Assembly (NCBI GenBank): GCA_009763385.1
Contig: VDCT01000287.1
Location: forward strand, 62,001-126,000
Origin: Coix lacryma-jobi var. lacryma-jobi
Lineage: Eukaryota; Streptophyta; Magnoliopsida; Poales; Poaceae
Length of the DNA: 64,000 nt
Direction: 5' to 3'
Shown here piece after piece: positions 9,271 through 19,132 of this stretch (position 1 is the stretch's first letter; the number at the start of each line of letters is the position of its first letter). The notes under the pieces were generated by a model that did no database searches, was not told where the DNA came from, and saw only the letters and a program-made list of their open reading frames with translations. The position numbers and the translations under genes were made by a program.

Positions 9271-12200
9271 TGTCAAGCACTGCATTAGGAACTTCATTAT
9301 TAGCTACTAAAGGAGCATAAGCAATGCATTGCATCATTTCATGTGCATATGAGTGCTTTTGCCTTTTGTTTATTTACTTGGCTTTATTTGTGCAGAGGTT
9401 ACAAAAATGGTTTTCAGAAAAAGTGTCTTATATGAAAGTTGTAGAGAAAATTATTTTGAGCAACTTTTATGTTTAGGTCAAAACCTAGTTTGGAGTTTTT
9501 GAAGCAGTTTTTGAGTGGTCAAATTTTGAAAAGAATTTGGAAAAAAGAAAAAGGAAAACGATTTTTCCCGGCGCCAACCCTTTCGGCCCAACTCGCGCGC
9601 GCCGGCCCGCTCCCGCACTCGCCCGCGCGCCGCGCGCGCCGCGCGCTGCCGCCGCTGACACGCCGCGCCGTACGCCGGCCGCAACCGCCACGTGGCCGCC
9701 GTATCCTGCCGAGGATCCTCGCCGGCCACTCCTCGCTCGATCCTCTCTCACCCGAGCACGCAAGCTATCTCCCCCGGCCACTCTCCGCTCGCCTCGCCTG
9801 CAGCGCCCGCTCGCCGTGCACGGCATCGCCCGCGCTGCCTCGCCGACCGCGCCGCCGTGGCCCCGCCACGACCACCGGCCGGTCAAGCCGATCAAAACCC
9901 CGAGCGCACCGCACTCCCCTCTCCCCACTGCCATTCCAGCTCGCCCGCTCTCACTCCCGCTCTCCCTCTCAGCTCCCACCAACGCGCAAGCATCCGACCA
10001 CTCTTGCCGACCGATCACCACCATCACTCCCCTCCGCCGTTCCGGCCACACCCGACCACCACCATCCAATCCCTCTCGCCAGCATCTCCGCCTACGCCGT
10101 GCACACGCCGTGTGCACGTCGTCATCACCGACCGAGCCCCAACGCCGCCGGAGGACGTAGCGCCTCTTTCGGTCCGTCAGTCGCCACCGCCGAGCCGTAA
10201 CGCCGTTCTTCCCCAACCCGAGCTCCACCGACTCCTCTTCTTCATCATCGAACTTCACCAAGTCAAGGCAAGGTGAGAACACCTATCCACCTCAACGCTA
10301 CCGCTCCCTATCTCACTCTTCTCCCCGGCCGAGCGCCATGGGCGCCGCCGCGGACCTCGCTCGTGGCCAAGCTCCTCTGGAGCCACCCGAGCCAAACCAA
10401 CCCCGTAGCTTTGCTCCCTAGGGTTCACGAAGCACTGCGCACGCGCCAATTTCTCCGGCGACCGCCGGACACGGCCAAGCCGAGCCTCACCGCCGCCACC
10501 GTCCGCCATGGCTCGTCGCCGGCGAGCTACGGTCACCCTCTGGCCAAACCAACACCACCGCTGGATGCGCCTCGTCGAGACGAGTCTATAGAGCCTAGCC
10601 TCACCGCCGGCGACCTCACCGTCGGCGAGGAATCGACGGTCAAAATTCTCCCCTGTTTTCCGTCTCGCCCGAGCCCCCGAGCCAGGCCTCGGACGGGCGA
10701 CAGCTTTTCCGTCTCGCCCGAGCCCCCGAGCCAGGCCTCGGACGGGCGACAGCTTTTCCGTCTCGCCCGAGCCTCCGAGCCAGGCCTCGGACGGGCGATA
10801 GCCTTTCCGTCTCGCCCGAGCCCCCGAGCCAGGCCTCGGACGGGCGACAGCCTTTCCGTCTCGCCCAAGCCCCCGAGCCCGGCCTCGGACGGGCGACAGC
10901 CTTTCCGTCTCGCCCGAGCCCCGAGCCAGGCCTCGGACGGGCGTTAGTTTTCCGTCTCGTTCGAGCCGGGCCTCGAGCGAACACACACGCCTACCCGCGG
11001 GCCCCGCGCGTCAGCCACTCGCTGGTCTATAGACCGGGTGTACGCAAGCCAGGCCGGGAGATTTCAAATGTTTTTCTTTTAGGGTTTTATTTTCCAGTGA
11101 TGCTTGTTATTTTCGGGTAGCACGTTTTACAAATCCAAATGGAGTGCTTTCAGTTTTGCTAGTTTGTTTATGAGTAGATCTATCTTGGAAAAATATAAAA
11201 GTATTTTTGGTAGAAGTTTATTTTACTGTTTTCTTTTATTCCAGTTTATATGCTTTTACTAAGATAAATGGTTTTATATGTTTTCTGGTTGAGATAATTC
11301 CTGGAAAATTTTGTGTAAGTTTATTATCCTGTTTTACACCTGTGAAAAACATGTGATGCACTGTTTGTGTGGAAAAACTTTCTTTTATGGTTTAAAGTCT
11401 TGTTTAGCTGATTTCTTGGAAATAATGTTAAGGTGTTTTATGTGCTGAAATAAAATATGGGAAAAATGGTATAGTCTCTGAGTGCCATGTCCAAGCTAAG
11501 GAAAATGCAAGCATGAGCTGTTGTATGGAGAAATCTGAAGTTGCTTTACAAATGTGCTTTTCTGTGTTTTCCTTTGGAAATTCATGTAAGAAATAATACA
11601 ATGTTTCTGTTCATGGAACTTTCTTGATAAGCATGAAATGTGAAGTAGAATCTGGGAAAAATATGAAATAGAGTTGTGCACCCTTTTACAGTAGGGTTGT
11701 AGTTCAAAGTACCTTTTTGGGGCTGTTGCTTGTCATTTTTGTATCTGCAGTTTGGTATTTTATTTTTGGCTGGAATTTGTTCAGTGGAGTCCAGCAACTG
11801 TTGTTTGCCTTCTGGAATTTTCGTGGATTTTTCTGAGTCCAGAAAAGTGCACTTGCAGTTCAAACCTAAGTTTCTTTTGAATCATTTATTAATCATCGCA
11901 TACAATAGGATCGACACTCCCGGAGCCCGAGTAGGAGCCAGAGTCAAACGCCGAGCAGCAGATTCCGGAGCTCCAGCAAGCCGAGGAAGTCGACCCCGCC
12001 AGCGACACTAACTTGCCCGAGTGCCCCTCCCACGAGGCCTCGGTCTTCACCCAAGGCAAGCCCCGGAGCATTCTAAGTCTCCCAGTTTTTATAATTAAAT
12101 TACTTGAGTCCTTTTATATTGTGATGCATTAGGTATAGGAGTTGGAATGAATCCCATTTGCTGCATTACCATTCCTTGGTTATTGATTAATATCTACCTT

Positions 12201-13591
12201 GTTATCCTGTTATTTAATTACAATGTAGAATTGCTTAGCCTGCTTAATAAAAGTGGTAGTTAAGGATGTTTCCGTAATACCCAGATGGGTATTGACCGGA
12301 TCACGGTTGGCTATATTTGCTATCGTGGAAAAGAACCTGAGTAGTAATGAAATGCGGTCAACGGGATGGCAGGGCACAAGTTCGAAAACTTGGGGCAGTC
12401 CATCCGTTGGATCGTGTAGGTTTGTATCGATGTTGGCCCTCGTTCATTTTTGAACGCGCCCTTTTACTTAGGGATATGTCGTTGCTGTAATCATCGACCC
12501 CAAAGCCGGTTAGAAGCTGTTCGGGCCGGTCTCAACCCGTGTCGTGCCCTCTAGTACGGAAGTTGCGATCTGCCGCGTGAGGCCATCGCCAGACTCCGAT
12601 TGGGCGGTCCGTGCTTGAACCGCGGCGATTACCACCACGAACAAGCATCGAGCGGTTGCCCAATGCATGGACCCGACGGGGAAAGTGTGGGCTGGTATTA
12701 AAGGTCTTTCACCAGCTGGTTTGGAATTCGATTCGAGTCGCCGTCTCCCCCGGTTAGTGGGAAACTATGGCGAGCTTCACCACGATACAACTCCATGTGA
12801 TGATTAAGGTTCAACTAAAATGTGGATAAGTCAACTGGATATGGTTATATTATTGATTGGTAGATTCAAGTGAGTGCTCTAGTACAGGTGAAAAACCTAG
12901 AATTAAGGAATAGGTCTAAAAATGACAGCTCATCATTACCATTAATTACCTCTTATCTGAATCTGAGCTTTTCGCAACTGAAAGATCCCAGCTCTACCTC
13001 AAAAGCCTTGCATACCCTTGGTGTCTTTATTTTCGGTTAGACGGGTAAGTCTAGCTGAGTACATTCCCGTACTCAGGGTTTATCCCGTTTGTTGCAGATG
13101 GCCAGGTCTACTTTGGCTATTGTAAGCACTGCCTCTACCCGGTGGAAGGTGATGAGGAGTAGGCCCAGGGCAGGGTCGTCCAGAAGCTTTCCCCTTTTCT
13201 TTTGCCGGACCAAGACTACTAGTGGCACATTACCTTTTAAGGGAGGAGTGAGTCGTGTCGAGTGGATTTATCAAACAAGGTTTTATTTGGACCACGTGTG
13301 TGGTGGTCGTGTGTTAAAAACTTATTTAAGCTTCCGCACTTTTAAATTCAGTATTGTAATAACTCCGTTTTAAATTCGCACTCTGATATTTTAAATTCGG
13401 TTTCGTTTTCGCTATGATGTATCTTTACGAATGTAATCCTTGAACGATGCGATCCTGTATGACGTATGGTGTTAGAAATCCTTCATGATTTCCGGACTAC
13501 CGGGGTTATATGGGTTCAAGTATCAGTCGCAGTCAGACGAATTTGGCTAAGATAATACTTGAGCTCTTATAATCAGGACGGTTCCGCCACA
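9260..13591 (+). repeat. 3' LTR of the Ty3/gypsy element, 4332 bp
   Basis: It starts TGACACCC and ends CCACA (TG...CA). The first kilobase is very C-rich, with overlapping ORFs on both strands that look like composition artefacts. A donor-like site (caag|GTGAGA, 10272/10273) follows the C-rich part, which resembles a plant 5' leader exon. A 49-bp tandem array sits at 10656-10975. The last 2.77 kb repeats the window's first 2771 bases. Confidence 0.95.
10656..10975 (+). repeat. Tandem array of 49-bp GC-rich units inside the LTR
   Basis: Six to seven units, each built around ccgtctcgcccgagcc and ggcctcggacgggcgac. The ttttcc/ctttcc landmark recurs at 10656, 10705, 10754, 10803, 10852 and 10901 (period 49) and then at 10948 (period 47). 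Each unit has self-complementary halves (cgcccgag / ctcggacgggcg). The left LTR shows only the last units, because the window starts inside the array. ORFs crossing it on the minus strand are repeat artefacts. Confidence 0.92.
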
Positions 13592-13605
13592 GTACCTACA
13601 CACAT

Positions 13606-15450
13606 TCATCCACTTTTTGATGGTACCCAAACTAGTTTGGGTCCTCTCAAGTTAGGAGCAACATACTTAGGCATTGCCTTAGTATGGATAGCGGGATGTT
13701 TTGCAATAGCAACCAAAGAGGTACCATTTTTATCCTTTCTAAGCACATTAACATTATCAATTGAAATTGGCTTAGAAGTCATACCTAGGGGACATGAATG
13801 AGCCATGTGTCCCCTTTCCCGGCATGAGTAGCAACTTCTCTTGGATTGAGTCTTTTCTTCCTTGCTCATGTGTTGCTTCTCATTGCCTTGCTTCTTCTTG
13901 TTTGCTTGAGCCTTCTCCTCAAGCTTGTTTGGACAACCCGAAGCTAGGTGGCCCAATTCATCACATTGGTAGCACATGATGTGAGCCAAATCCTTTTTCT
14001 TTTCTTCATTCTTGCTCATCATCATCTTGGCATCTTGAATGTGAGTTGGATGCCTTGCTCTTCCACCCCTTCTTGTTTTCTTCTTCTTCATCAAGTCACC
14101 ATCATGATGGTTGTTCTTGATTTGAACTTGGGGCATCTTCTTTTTATCTTGTGGCCTCATCATTGGCTTCTTGGTTGGGCAAGATTTGGCAAAGTGTCCC
14201 ATTTCATGGCACCGGTAGCACATGAAATGAGATAGCTTCTCTTCTTCTTGCTTCTTCATCTCTCTTTCATATCTTCTCTTGCCCCATCTCTTGCCTTTGA
14301 TTTTGCTCTTCTTGAAGCCAATGCCACTCATGTCACCATAGCCTTTTTTATTCTTCATCATGTGCTCATGGGTGACCTTTGATCTACACCACCTCTCTAA
14401 CTTGTTGCTCAAGTTCTTCACTTCACTTTTGAGCTCATTGTTCTCCTTCAAAATGTTAGTCTCACAAGACAAGGAAGTAGAACAGGCATCTATATGTGAA
14501 GAACATGGCATAGATAATACATCATTGCAAGAGGTGGATACATGCTTCTTTTCTACATCACATGGGTTAGCACAAATATATGATTGATCATTTAACCCAA
14601 ATGATGAGCTCTCACTAGTTTTAATTTCTTCATTAGAAAGCTTCTTAGTGAGTAAAGCATGATCTTGTACCAAGTTGTCATGAGCAACAGATAGTTCCTC
14701 ATGAGTCAATTTTAGCTCCTCATGTGAGCAAGTACTAACATAAAGTAGATGCTTTTGTTGTTCACATGCATTCTTTAGAAATGAGTTTTCTTTTGTCAAT
14801 TTCGCATTTTTAGACATCTCATTTTCTAAAGCGATGGTCATGCTAGCATATTTACTCAAGAGCTCCTCATATGCATTAAGATCAATCACATTAGCTTTGC
14901 AAACCTTAGTGTCACCGTGTGACATGAAGCAATGTGATGTAGTGGTTGGAGAGCTCGAAGAAGTATCACTCTCATAGCCGGAGCATGAACCATCATCATC
15001 AAGTGTGCTTGGAATATCATCATTACTTGCATCACTTGAGCTTGAGGTGGAGCAATCTTCCACAATCACGGAGTTGTGGTCTTGCTCAACCACCTCGCGT
15101 GCCTCTTCCTTGGGCTCACTAACATCATCATCAATTGGAGCACTCCCATACTTGTCATTGAGATACTTCCACATGTGATGGGAGGACTCCATATCCATGA
15201 TCTCACTAAAGATATCATCATGTAAAGATCTAAAAATGATGTTAGTAGCTTGGCACTCGAGATCTAGGCATTTCTCTTGTGCTTGAGTTAGATTCTTTTC
15301 ATCCAACACATGAGAAAAGCCTACATCTATGATCCACCACATTTGAGGGCAAATAAACTTGAAATTACACATCATCCAAGTTTTCCATCGTGTAAAGTGA
15401 GTGCCATCAAAAATGTGTGGACAATCAATGCCTAGCCCGTAAGTCACCAT
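13606..15450 (-). CDS. Copia-type Gag protein with three CCHC zinc knuckles
   Basis: 614 residues with no internal stop. The N-terminus (FDGTHFTRWKTWM and WKYLNDKYGS) matches the UBN2/DUF4219 gag region of plant copia elements. An acidic serine-rich linker and a coiled-coil-like segment follow, then three nucleic-acid-binding knuckles: CYRCHEMGHFAKSC, CYQCDELGHLASGC and CYSCRERGHMAHSC. The C-terminus has RGPKLVWVP, a motif seen near gag-pol junctions. The stop is only about 15 bp from the Ty3 insertion point, so whether pol followed in another frame or after a stop cannot be seen. The start lies about 40 bp after the primer site, as expected. Confidence 0.85.
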   Translation of the reverse strand: MVTYGLGIDCPHIFDGTHFTRWKTWMMCNFKFICPQMWWIIDVGFSHVLDEKNLTQAQEKCLDLECQATNIIFRSLHDDIFSEIMDMESSHHMWKYLNDKYGSAPIDDDVSEPKEEAREVVEQDHNSVIVEDCSTSSSSDASNDDIPSTLDDDGSCSGYESDTSSSSPTTTSHCFMSHGDTKVCKANVIDLNAYEELLSKYASMTIALENEMSKNAKLTKENSFLKNACEQQKHLLYVSTCSHEELKLTHEELSVAHDNLVQDHALLTKKLSNEEIKTSESSSFGLNDQSYICANPCDVEKKHVSTSCNDVLSMPCSSHIDACSTSLSCETNILKENNELKSEVKNLSNKLERWCRSKVTHEHMMKNKKGYGDMSGIGFKKSKIKGKRWGKRRYEREMKKQEEEKLSHFMCYRCHEMGHFAKSCPTKKPMMRPQDKKKMPQVQIKNNHHDGDLMKKKKTRRGGRARHPTHIQDAKMMMSKNEEKKKDLAHIMCYQCDELGHLASGCPNKLEEKAQANKKKQGNEKQHMSKEEKTQSKRSCYSCRERGHMAHSCPLGMTSKPISIDNVNVLRKDKNGTSLVAIAKHPAIHTKAMPKYVAPNLRGPKLVWVPSKSG

Positions 15451-15487
15451 CCTCTCGGGTCGGCAAAGACAACAAATGAGAGACCTA

Positions 15488-15499
15488 GCTCTGATACCA
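15488..15499 (-). other. Primer-binding site of the copia element, tRNA-Met
   Basis: The plus strand reads GCTCTGATACCA, so the minus strand carries TGGTATCAGAGC. It sits two bases inside the LTR border at 15502. Confidence 0.88.
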
Positions 15500-15934
15500 C
15501 TTGAAGGGGTCGAGATGGCGGACTAGAGGGGGGGTGAATAGTCCTTTTTAAAAATTAAACTTAATCGGAGCGGCTAACCGAAACAAATGCGGAATTAAAA
15601 CTATCGGTCTAGCCAAGACTACACCCCTCTACCTATACTCTATGACACCTTACAAAAGATCCTAATCAATGCAAATAAGGTGTCGGGCTAGCTAGAGCTC
15701 ACCTAACCAATTCTAGAAGCAAGGTCACACAAGCCTATGCAACTAGTACTTCAAGCACGGGGGAGCTCCTAAGCAATCTAGCAAGCAAAGCACAAAGCCT
15801 AAGCTCACTAGCAATGCTCAATAACAAGGCTACCCAAGCCAAATTAGAGAGCTCAACTTAGCTACACAAACTAAGCAACTAAACACTAGCACAAGAATAA
15901 ATATTGCAATACAAGCTAGTGCAAACAGCAGGCA

Positions 15935-17390
15935 GTCGGTACTACCGAGCTATAGGTCGGTACTACCGACGCCGGTACTACCGGGCTTCTAAGCCGGTAC
16001 TACCGAGCACCTGCAGGGAGCTACGAAATCGAAGGGGATGAGATGCAATCTCAGATCTAGCAATTACCCCACTTCCCTAGATGATGTAGATGACGAATGT
16101 AGCTCCCCCACGTCTTGGTTCCTTGCCAAAAAGGTAGATCGAGTCTTCCCAACCTAAGATAGAGTGAAGGAGGGAGGAAGAACATGAAGAACACAAACAA
16201 GCGTAATATGCAAGGAACAAAGAACAATAAGAGCAACAAGAGACGGGGACACAAGATTTTATCCCGAGGTTCACTTGGTTGCCACCAAGCTAGTCCCCGT
16301 TGAAGCAAGCCCAAGGTTGCCGCCGATCCTCTCGCTAGTGGTGACACTAAGCCAACCTCTCCACGATGGAGTGCTCACCAAGAGCTCTAGCTTTTGATCC
16401 GGTCGGACCACTTGGCGCTCTTCACGCCTCTTCTCCACTAGAGTTGCTCTTCGCGATCTCCCGCGGGGCGAGCACAATGCCCCCCACAAAGCTTCTCCGG
16501 AGCCACGCACAATCTTCACGCGGGCTTCACGACGGAGACACGCACCAAGCCGTCTAGGAGGTGGCAACCTCCAAGAGTAATAAGCACCACCGGCTTGCAA
16601 CTCGAACACCTAGTGCCACTCGATGCTATCTCTCAAAGCAACGCACTAGGATCACTCTCTCACACAATCGGATAAGCACTAAAGCATATGTGTGTTAGAG
16701 GGCTCACAAGCACATCCACACAAGCCACCAAGGCTTTGGAGTGCTCCAGCAACCGGCCCACAGTCGGCCTCCACCCCTATTTATAGAGGGGAGCGGCCAA
16801 CTAGCCGTTTCCCCTTTCCTGCGCTTCGGTCGGTAGTACCGACCCCCCTGGGCGGTAGTACCGACAGTGTCAGAACTAGCCGTTACACACGGCGCGTTGA
16901 CCAAAATGAACAACCGACTCCTGGTCGGTATCACCGACGGTCGGTAGTACCGGCCCTATGGCGGTACTACCGACAGGCCAACTTTGGATCTACACAGAGA
17001 GCATCCAAAACTCCTCCATACCATGGTACTACCGACCCCCTGGTCGGTACTACCGAGCCCGGTACTACCGGCCCCATGGCGGTACTACCGGTAGGCCAAA
17101 ACTGGCCACTTCCAGAGAGCTTCCAAATTCCTCATATCTCGAAACCTCCAACGGTCGGTAGTACCGACCCTATGGCGGTACTACCGGCAGGCCAAACTCA
17201 GCTCAACACAGAGAGCCTGCAAAACCCTTCAGGGCCACGGTACCACCGACCCTCTGGTTGGTACCACCGCGGGCGGTAGTACCGAGGTTATGGCGGTACT
17301 ACCGCCAGGCCAAATCAGCCCCAACACAGAGAAGGTTGCACGCAGCACCCATGGGCGGTACTACCGACCCCCCTGGGCGGTACTACCGAC
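15935..17390. repeat. Field of interspersed CGGTACTACCG / CGGTAGTACCG motifs
   Basis: The near-palindromic 9-11-mer occurs some thirty times in both orientations at irregular spacing, with a gap of about 850 bp between the first cluster (15935-16008) and the main one (16835-17390). Unit sequences between motifs differ, so this is not a simple satellite. It could fold into multiple hairpins in transcripts. Confidence 0.85.
16779..16786 (-). promoter_or_regulatory. Putative TATA box of the copia LTR promoter
   Basis: The minus strand reads CTCTATAAATAGGGG, a strong plant TATA context, inside the LTR and facing the gag gene. Transcription would cross the left GGTACTACC cluster in the leader. 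Confidence 0.55.
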
Positions 17391-18303
17391 CACACTCAGA
17401 AAACTTCATTTTCTTCTCTGTGTTGATCCAAATCAACTCCAACAACTTCTCCTTTGCAAATGTGCCAACACCACCAAGTGTACAACAACATGTGCATGTG
17501 TGTTAGCATTTTCACAATCATTTTCAAAGGATTTTCTCTTTCACTCATAACGCCACTCGATCTTAGTAACATCGCAAAGTTAGATCGCTCAAGTGGCACT
17601 AGATGACCGATATGCAAACAAGTTTGCTCCTCTTAATAGTACGGCCATCTATCCTAAACCCGGTCATAATCTTCTCTACACACCTATGACCGATGAAATG
17701 AAATGCCCTACAAGTATACCTTTGCCTTGCGCATTCCATTCCATCTCCTCCATGTGTTGATGCAACACATGCACCAACCTCTTCATCAAATGATATGATC
17801 CACTTCATATCATCACATGGCCTCCATGGTCCATCGATCTTGACATCACTTGCTCTTCACCATCGCTTCGGTCCTTCGGCGCCAAGTCTTGCTTAAGCCT
17901 CCCGACACTCGGTACCAACGGCTTCAAAGCCTCCAACTTGCCCTTCACCTTTGCAACCGGTCCATCAAGCCAAGTCTTGCCTTGATCTTCACCATCTTAG
18001 CCACATGACCACATGTCATGTTTCATGTGCATTAAGCTCCTTCTTCACATGTGTGAGCCTTGTAACATCTTCCAAGCCATTTCACCTCTATGGCATATGT
18101 TGCTCACACATGATCACCTATGGACTAATCACCTGTGTAATTCACTTCAAACACATATTAGTCCACCTAAGTTGTCACTCAATTACCAAAACCAAACTAG
18201 GACCTACTTAGGAGGACGTGCAGGTACATAAGTTGGCCTCTGTTCATTTAAGTTCGTCGGATACATTTAAGTTGTTTGCTAACATTTATTTTGAATGTTG
18301 CAG

Positions 18304-18441
18304 GGACCTAGTCAGACGCAAGGGTCACCACGCCGGCAGCCACGCGCACGAGACCGCACGGACGTCACGTTCACGCCCAACATGGACCTGTCGCAGCCGA
18401 AGCGTCGGAGGCGGCCTCCTCAGCCGTACACACCTAGCTAG
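18304..18441 (+). pseudogene. Terminal exon of a transposon-associated gene, possibly PMD-type, 5' part displaced by the copia insertion
   Basis: After a good acceptor (tgaatgttgcag, 18292-18303) an open frame encodes 45 residues, opening GPSQTQG, containing DVTFTPNMDLSQPKRRRRPP and ending at the stop 18439-18441. The basic RR-rich end resembles the C-termini of grass plant-mobile-domain (PMD) proteins as I remember them; this is weak evidence. A donor-like gtgcag|GTACAT occurs at about 18223, but a stop lies just upstream in that frame, where copia sequence begins. The upstream exons, if any, are beyond the two nested retrotransposons, off-window. Confidence 0.35.
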
Positions 18442-18686
18442 GCTTAGTGTTAGACTACATGGATAGCTGATGTATTTGTTAGATAACTTGTTTGAGAACC
18501 CTAATATGTAATTCGTGGAGTGTTAGCCACTTTGTTACTCTTTGACCGCTAATACGTTTGAGTTTATTCAAATTGTGTCAATGTTTGGTTCCTTGTTATT
18601 GCGTTTGCAGAAGAATACAGGAAAAACGAAAAAAAAATGAAAAAAAACACATTTGGGGGGCTAAGCTTTCTGGATCTCTTCTGAGG

Positions 18687-18824
18687 CTTTGTCGCGCCAA
18701 CCCTGGGGGCGCGGCTGACGCTTTTGCCGCGCCAGGCGGGTTGGCGCGGCAAATGCATTAGCCGCGCCATGCCGCCTGGCGCGGCAAAAGCGTCAGCCGC
18801 GCCCCCAGGGTTGGCGCGGCAAAA
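18687..18824. repeat. Long inverted repeat of GCCGCGCC-containing arms
   Basis: Arms of about 52 bp (18687-18739 and 18772-18824) are almost perfectly complementary. They carry cgcgccaaccctggggg and gctgacgcttttgccgcgcc. The 32-bp loop itself contains a smaller palindrome (ggcgcggcaaatgcattagccgcgcc). It lies about 300 bp upstream of the GRF gene at 19133. Confidence 0.9.
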
Positions 18825-19065
18825 GCTGGCATCTCATTGCCTTTTCAGCGTCGTGTCCTGTCGTCATAAGTGCTCTGCAGTTTTGATTCCGATAGGCTTT
18901 TCAGTGTATAGACTTTTCAGTATATAGGCTTCTCAGTACATAGCCTTTTCAGTACATAGGCTTTTCAGTGATTAGATTTTTCAGCGAATAGCCTTTTCAG
19001 TTGCAATAACTACACACTCACAATGCAGCTGAGATAATTCACAAGTTCAAAACCAGGGCTCCGCC

Positions 19066-19073
19066 TATATAAA
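19066..19073 (+). promoter_or_regulatory. Putative TATA box
   Basis: TATATAAA lies 60 bp before the ATG of the GRF-finger gene at 19133. This implies a short leader and supports a real promoter for that gene. Confidence 0.6.
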
Positions 19074-19132
19074 CCCTTCAGCGCCTTGCATATTCAATAA
19101 CTTCAGCAGAGCTTGCGAGGTTCGTAGTAGAG

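Larger units (their letters stand above)
1..13591 (+). mobile_element. Ty3/gypsy LTR retrotransposon, chromovirus of Tekay/Del type, left LTR truncated by window edge
   Basis: A near-complete LTR retrotransposon. Bases 1-2771 repeat 10821-13591 almost exactly at a constant offset of 10820, so they are the two LTRs; the first about 1.56 kb of the left LTR lies outside the window. Internal parts in order are a tRNA-Met primer site, an extra ORF with a histone-H3-like start, one long gag-protease-RT-RNaseH-integrase-chromodomain ORF, and a polypurine tract. Integrase after RT puts it in Ty3/gypsy; the C-terminal chromodomain, tRNA-Met primer and very long LTR point to the Tekay/Del clade (family knowledge). 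All coding parts are open, so it may be autonomous. The base run after the right LTR (13592-13596, GTACC) should be the target duplication, but the left copy is off-window. Confidence 0.95.
13592..18181 (-). mobile_element. Ty1/copia-type LTR retrotransposon, 5' half, interrupted by the Ty3 element
   Basis: Read on the minus strand, the order is LTR (18181 to 15502), tRNA-Met primer site (15499-15488), gag (15450-13606), then sequence cut by the Ty3 insertion at 13591/13592. Pol and the other LTR would lie left of the Ty3 element, off-window. Gag type and LTR opening resemble SIRE-like copia elements, but pol is not visible, so the superfamily rests on gag alone. The right boundary is approximate: CA at 18180-18181 is a plausible LTR terminus, and the following 30 or so bases could still belong to the LTR. 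Confidence 0.75.
15502..18181 (-). repeat. LTR of the copia element (5' LTR on the minus strand)
   Basis: The plus strand opens with TGAAGGGGTCGAG next to the primer site. It contains a large field of GGTACTACC repeats and a minus-strand TATA box. The far border is uncertain (18181 to about 18212). No second copy is present for comparison. ORFs in it, for example 16692-17279, are translations of the repeat. Confidence 0.65.

Noticed and set aside
9469..10282. Long overlapping ORFs on both strands (up to 265 residues) in the LTR
   Set aside because: They overlap in several frames, are made of A, P, R and S from C-rich sequence, and have no domain. Composition artefact.
10656..10975. CRISPR-like regular repeats
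   Set aside because: The units are contiguous with no unique spacers, inside a plant LTR. Plain tandem repeat.
10255..10986. Minus-strand ORF with repeats of RLSPVRGLARG type
   Set aside because: It translates the 49-bp tandem array, and other frames are open too. Not a protein repeat family.
16692..17550. ORFs with YYR and GRYYRP peptide repeats
   Set aside because: Direct translation of the GGTACTACC field; no coding signal beyond it.
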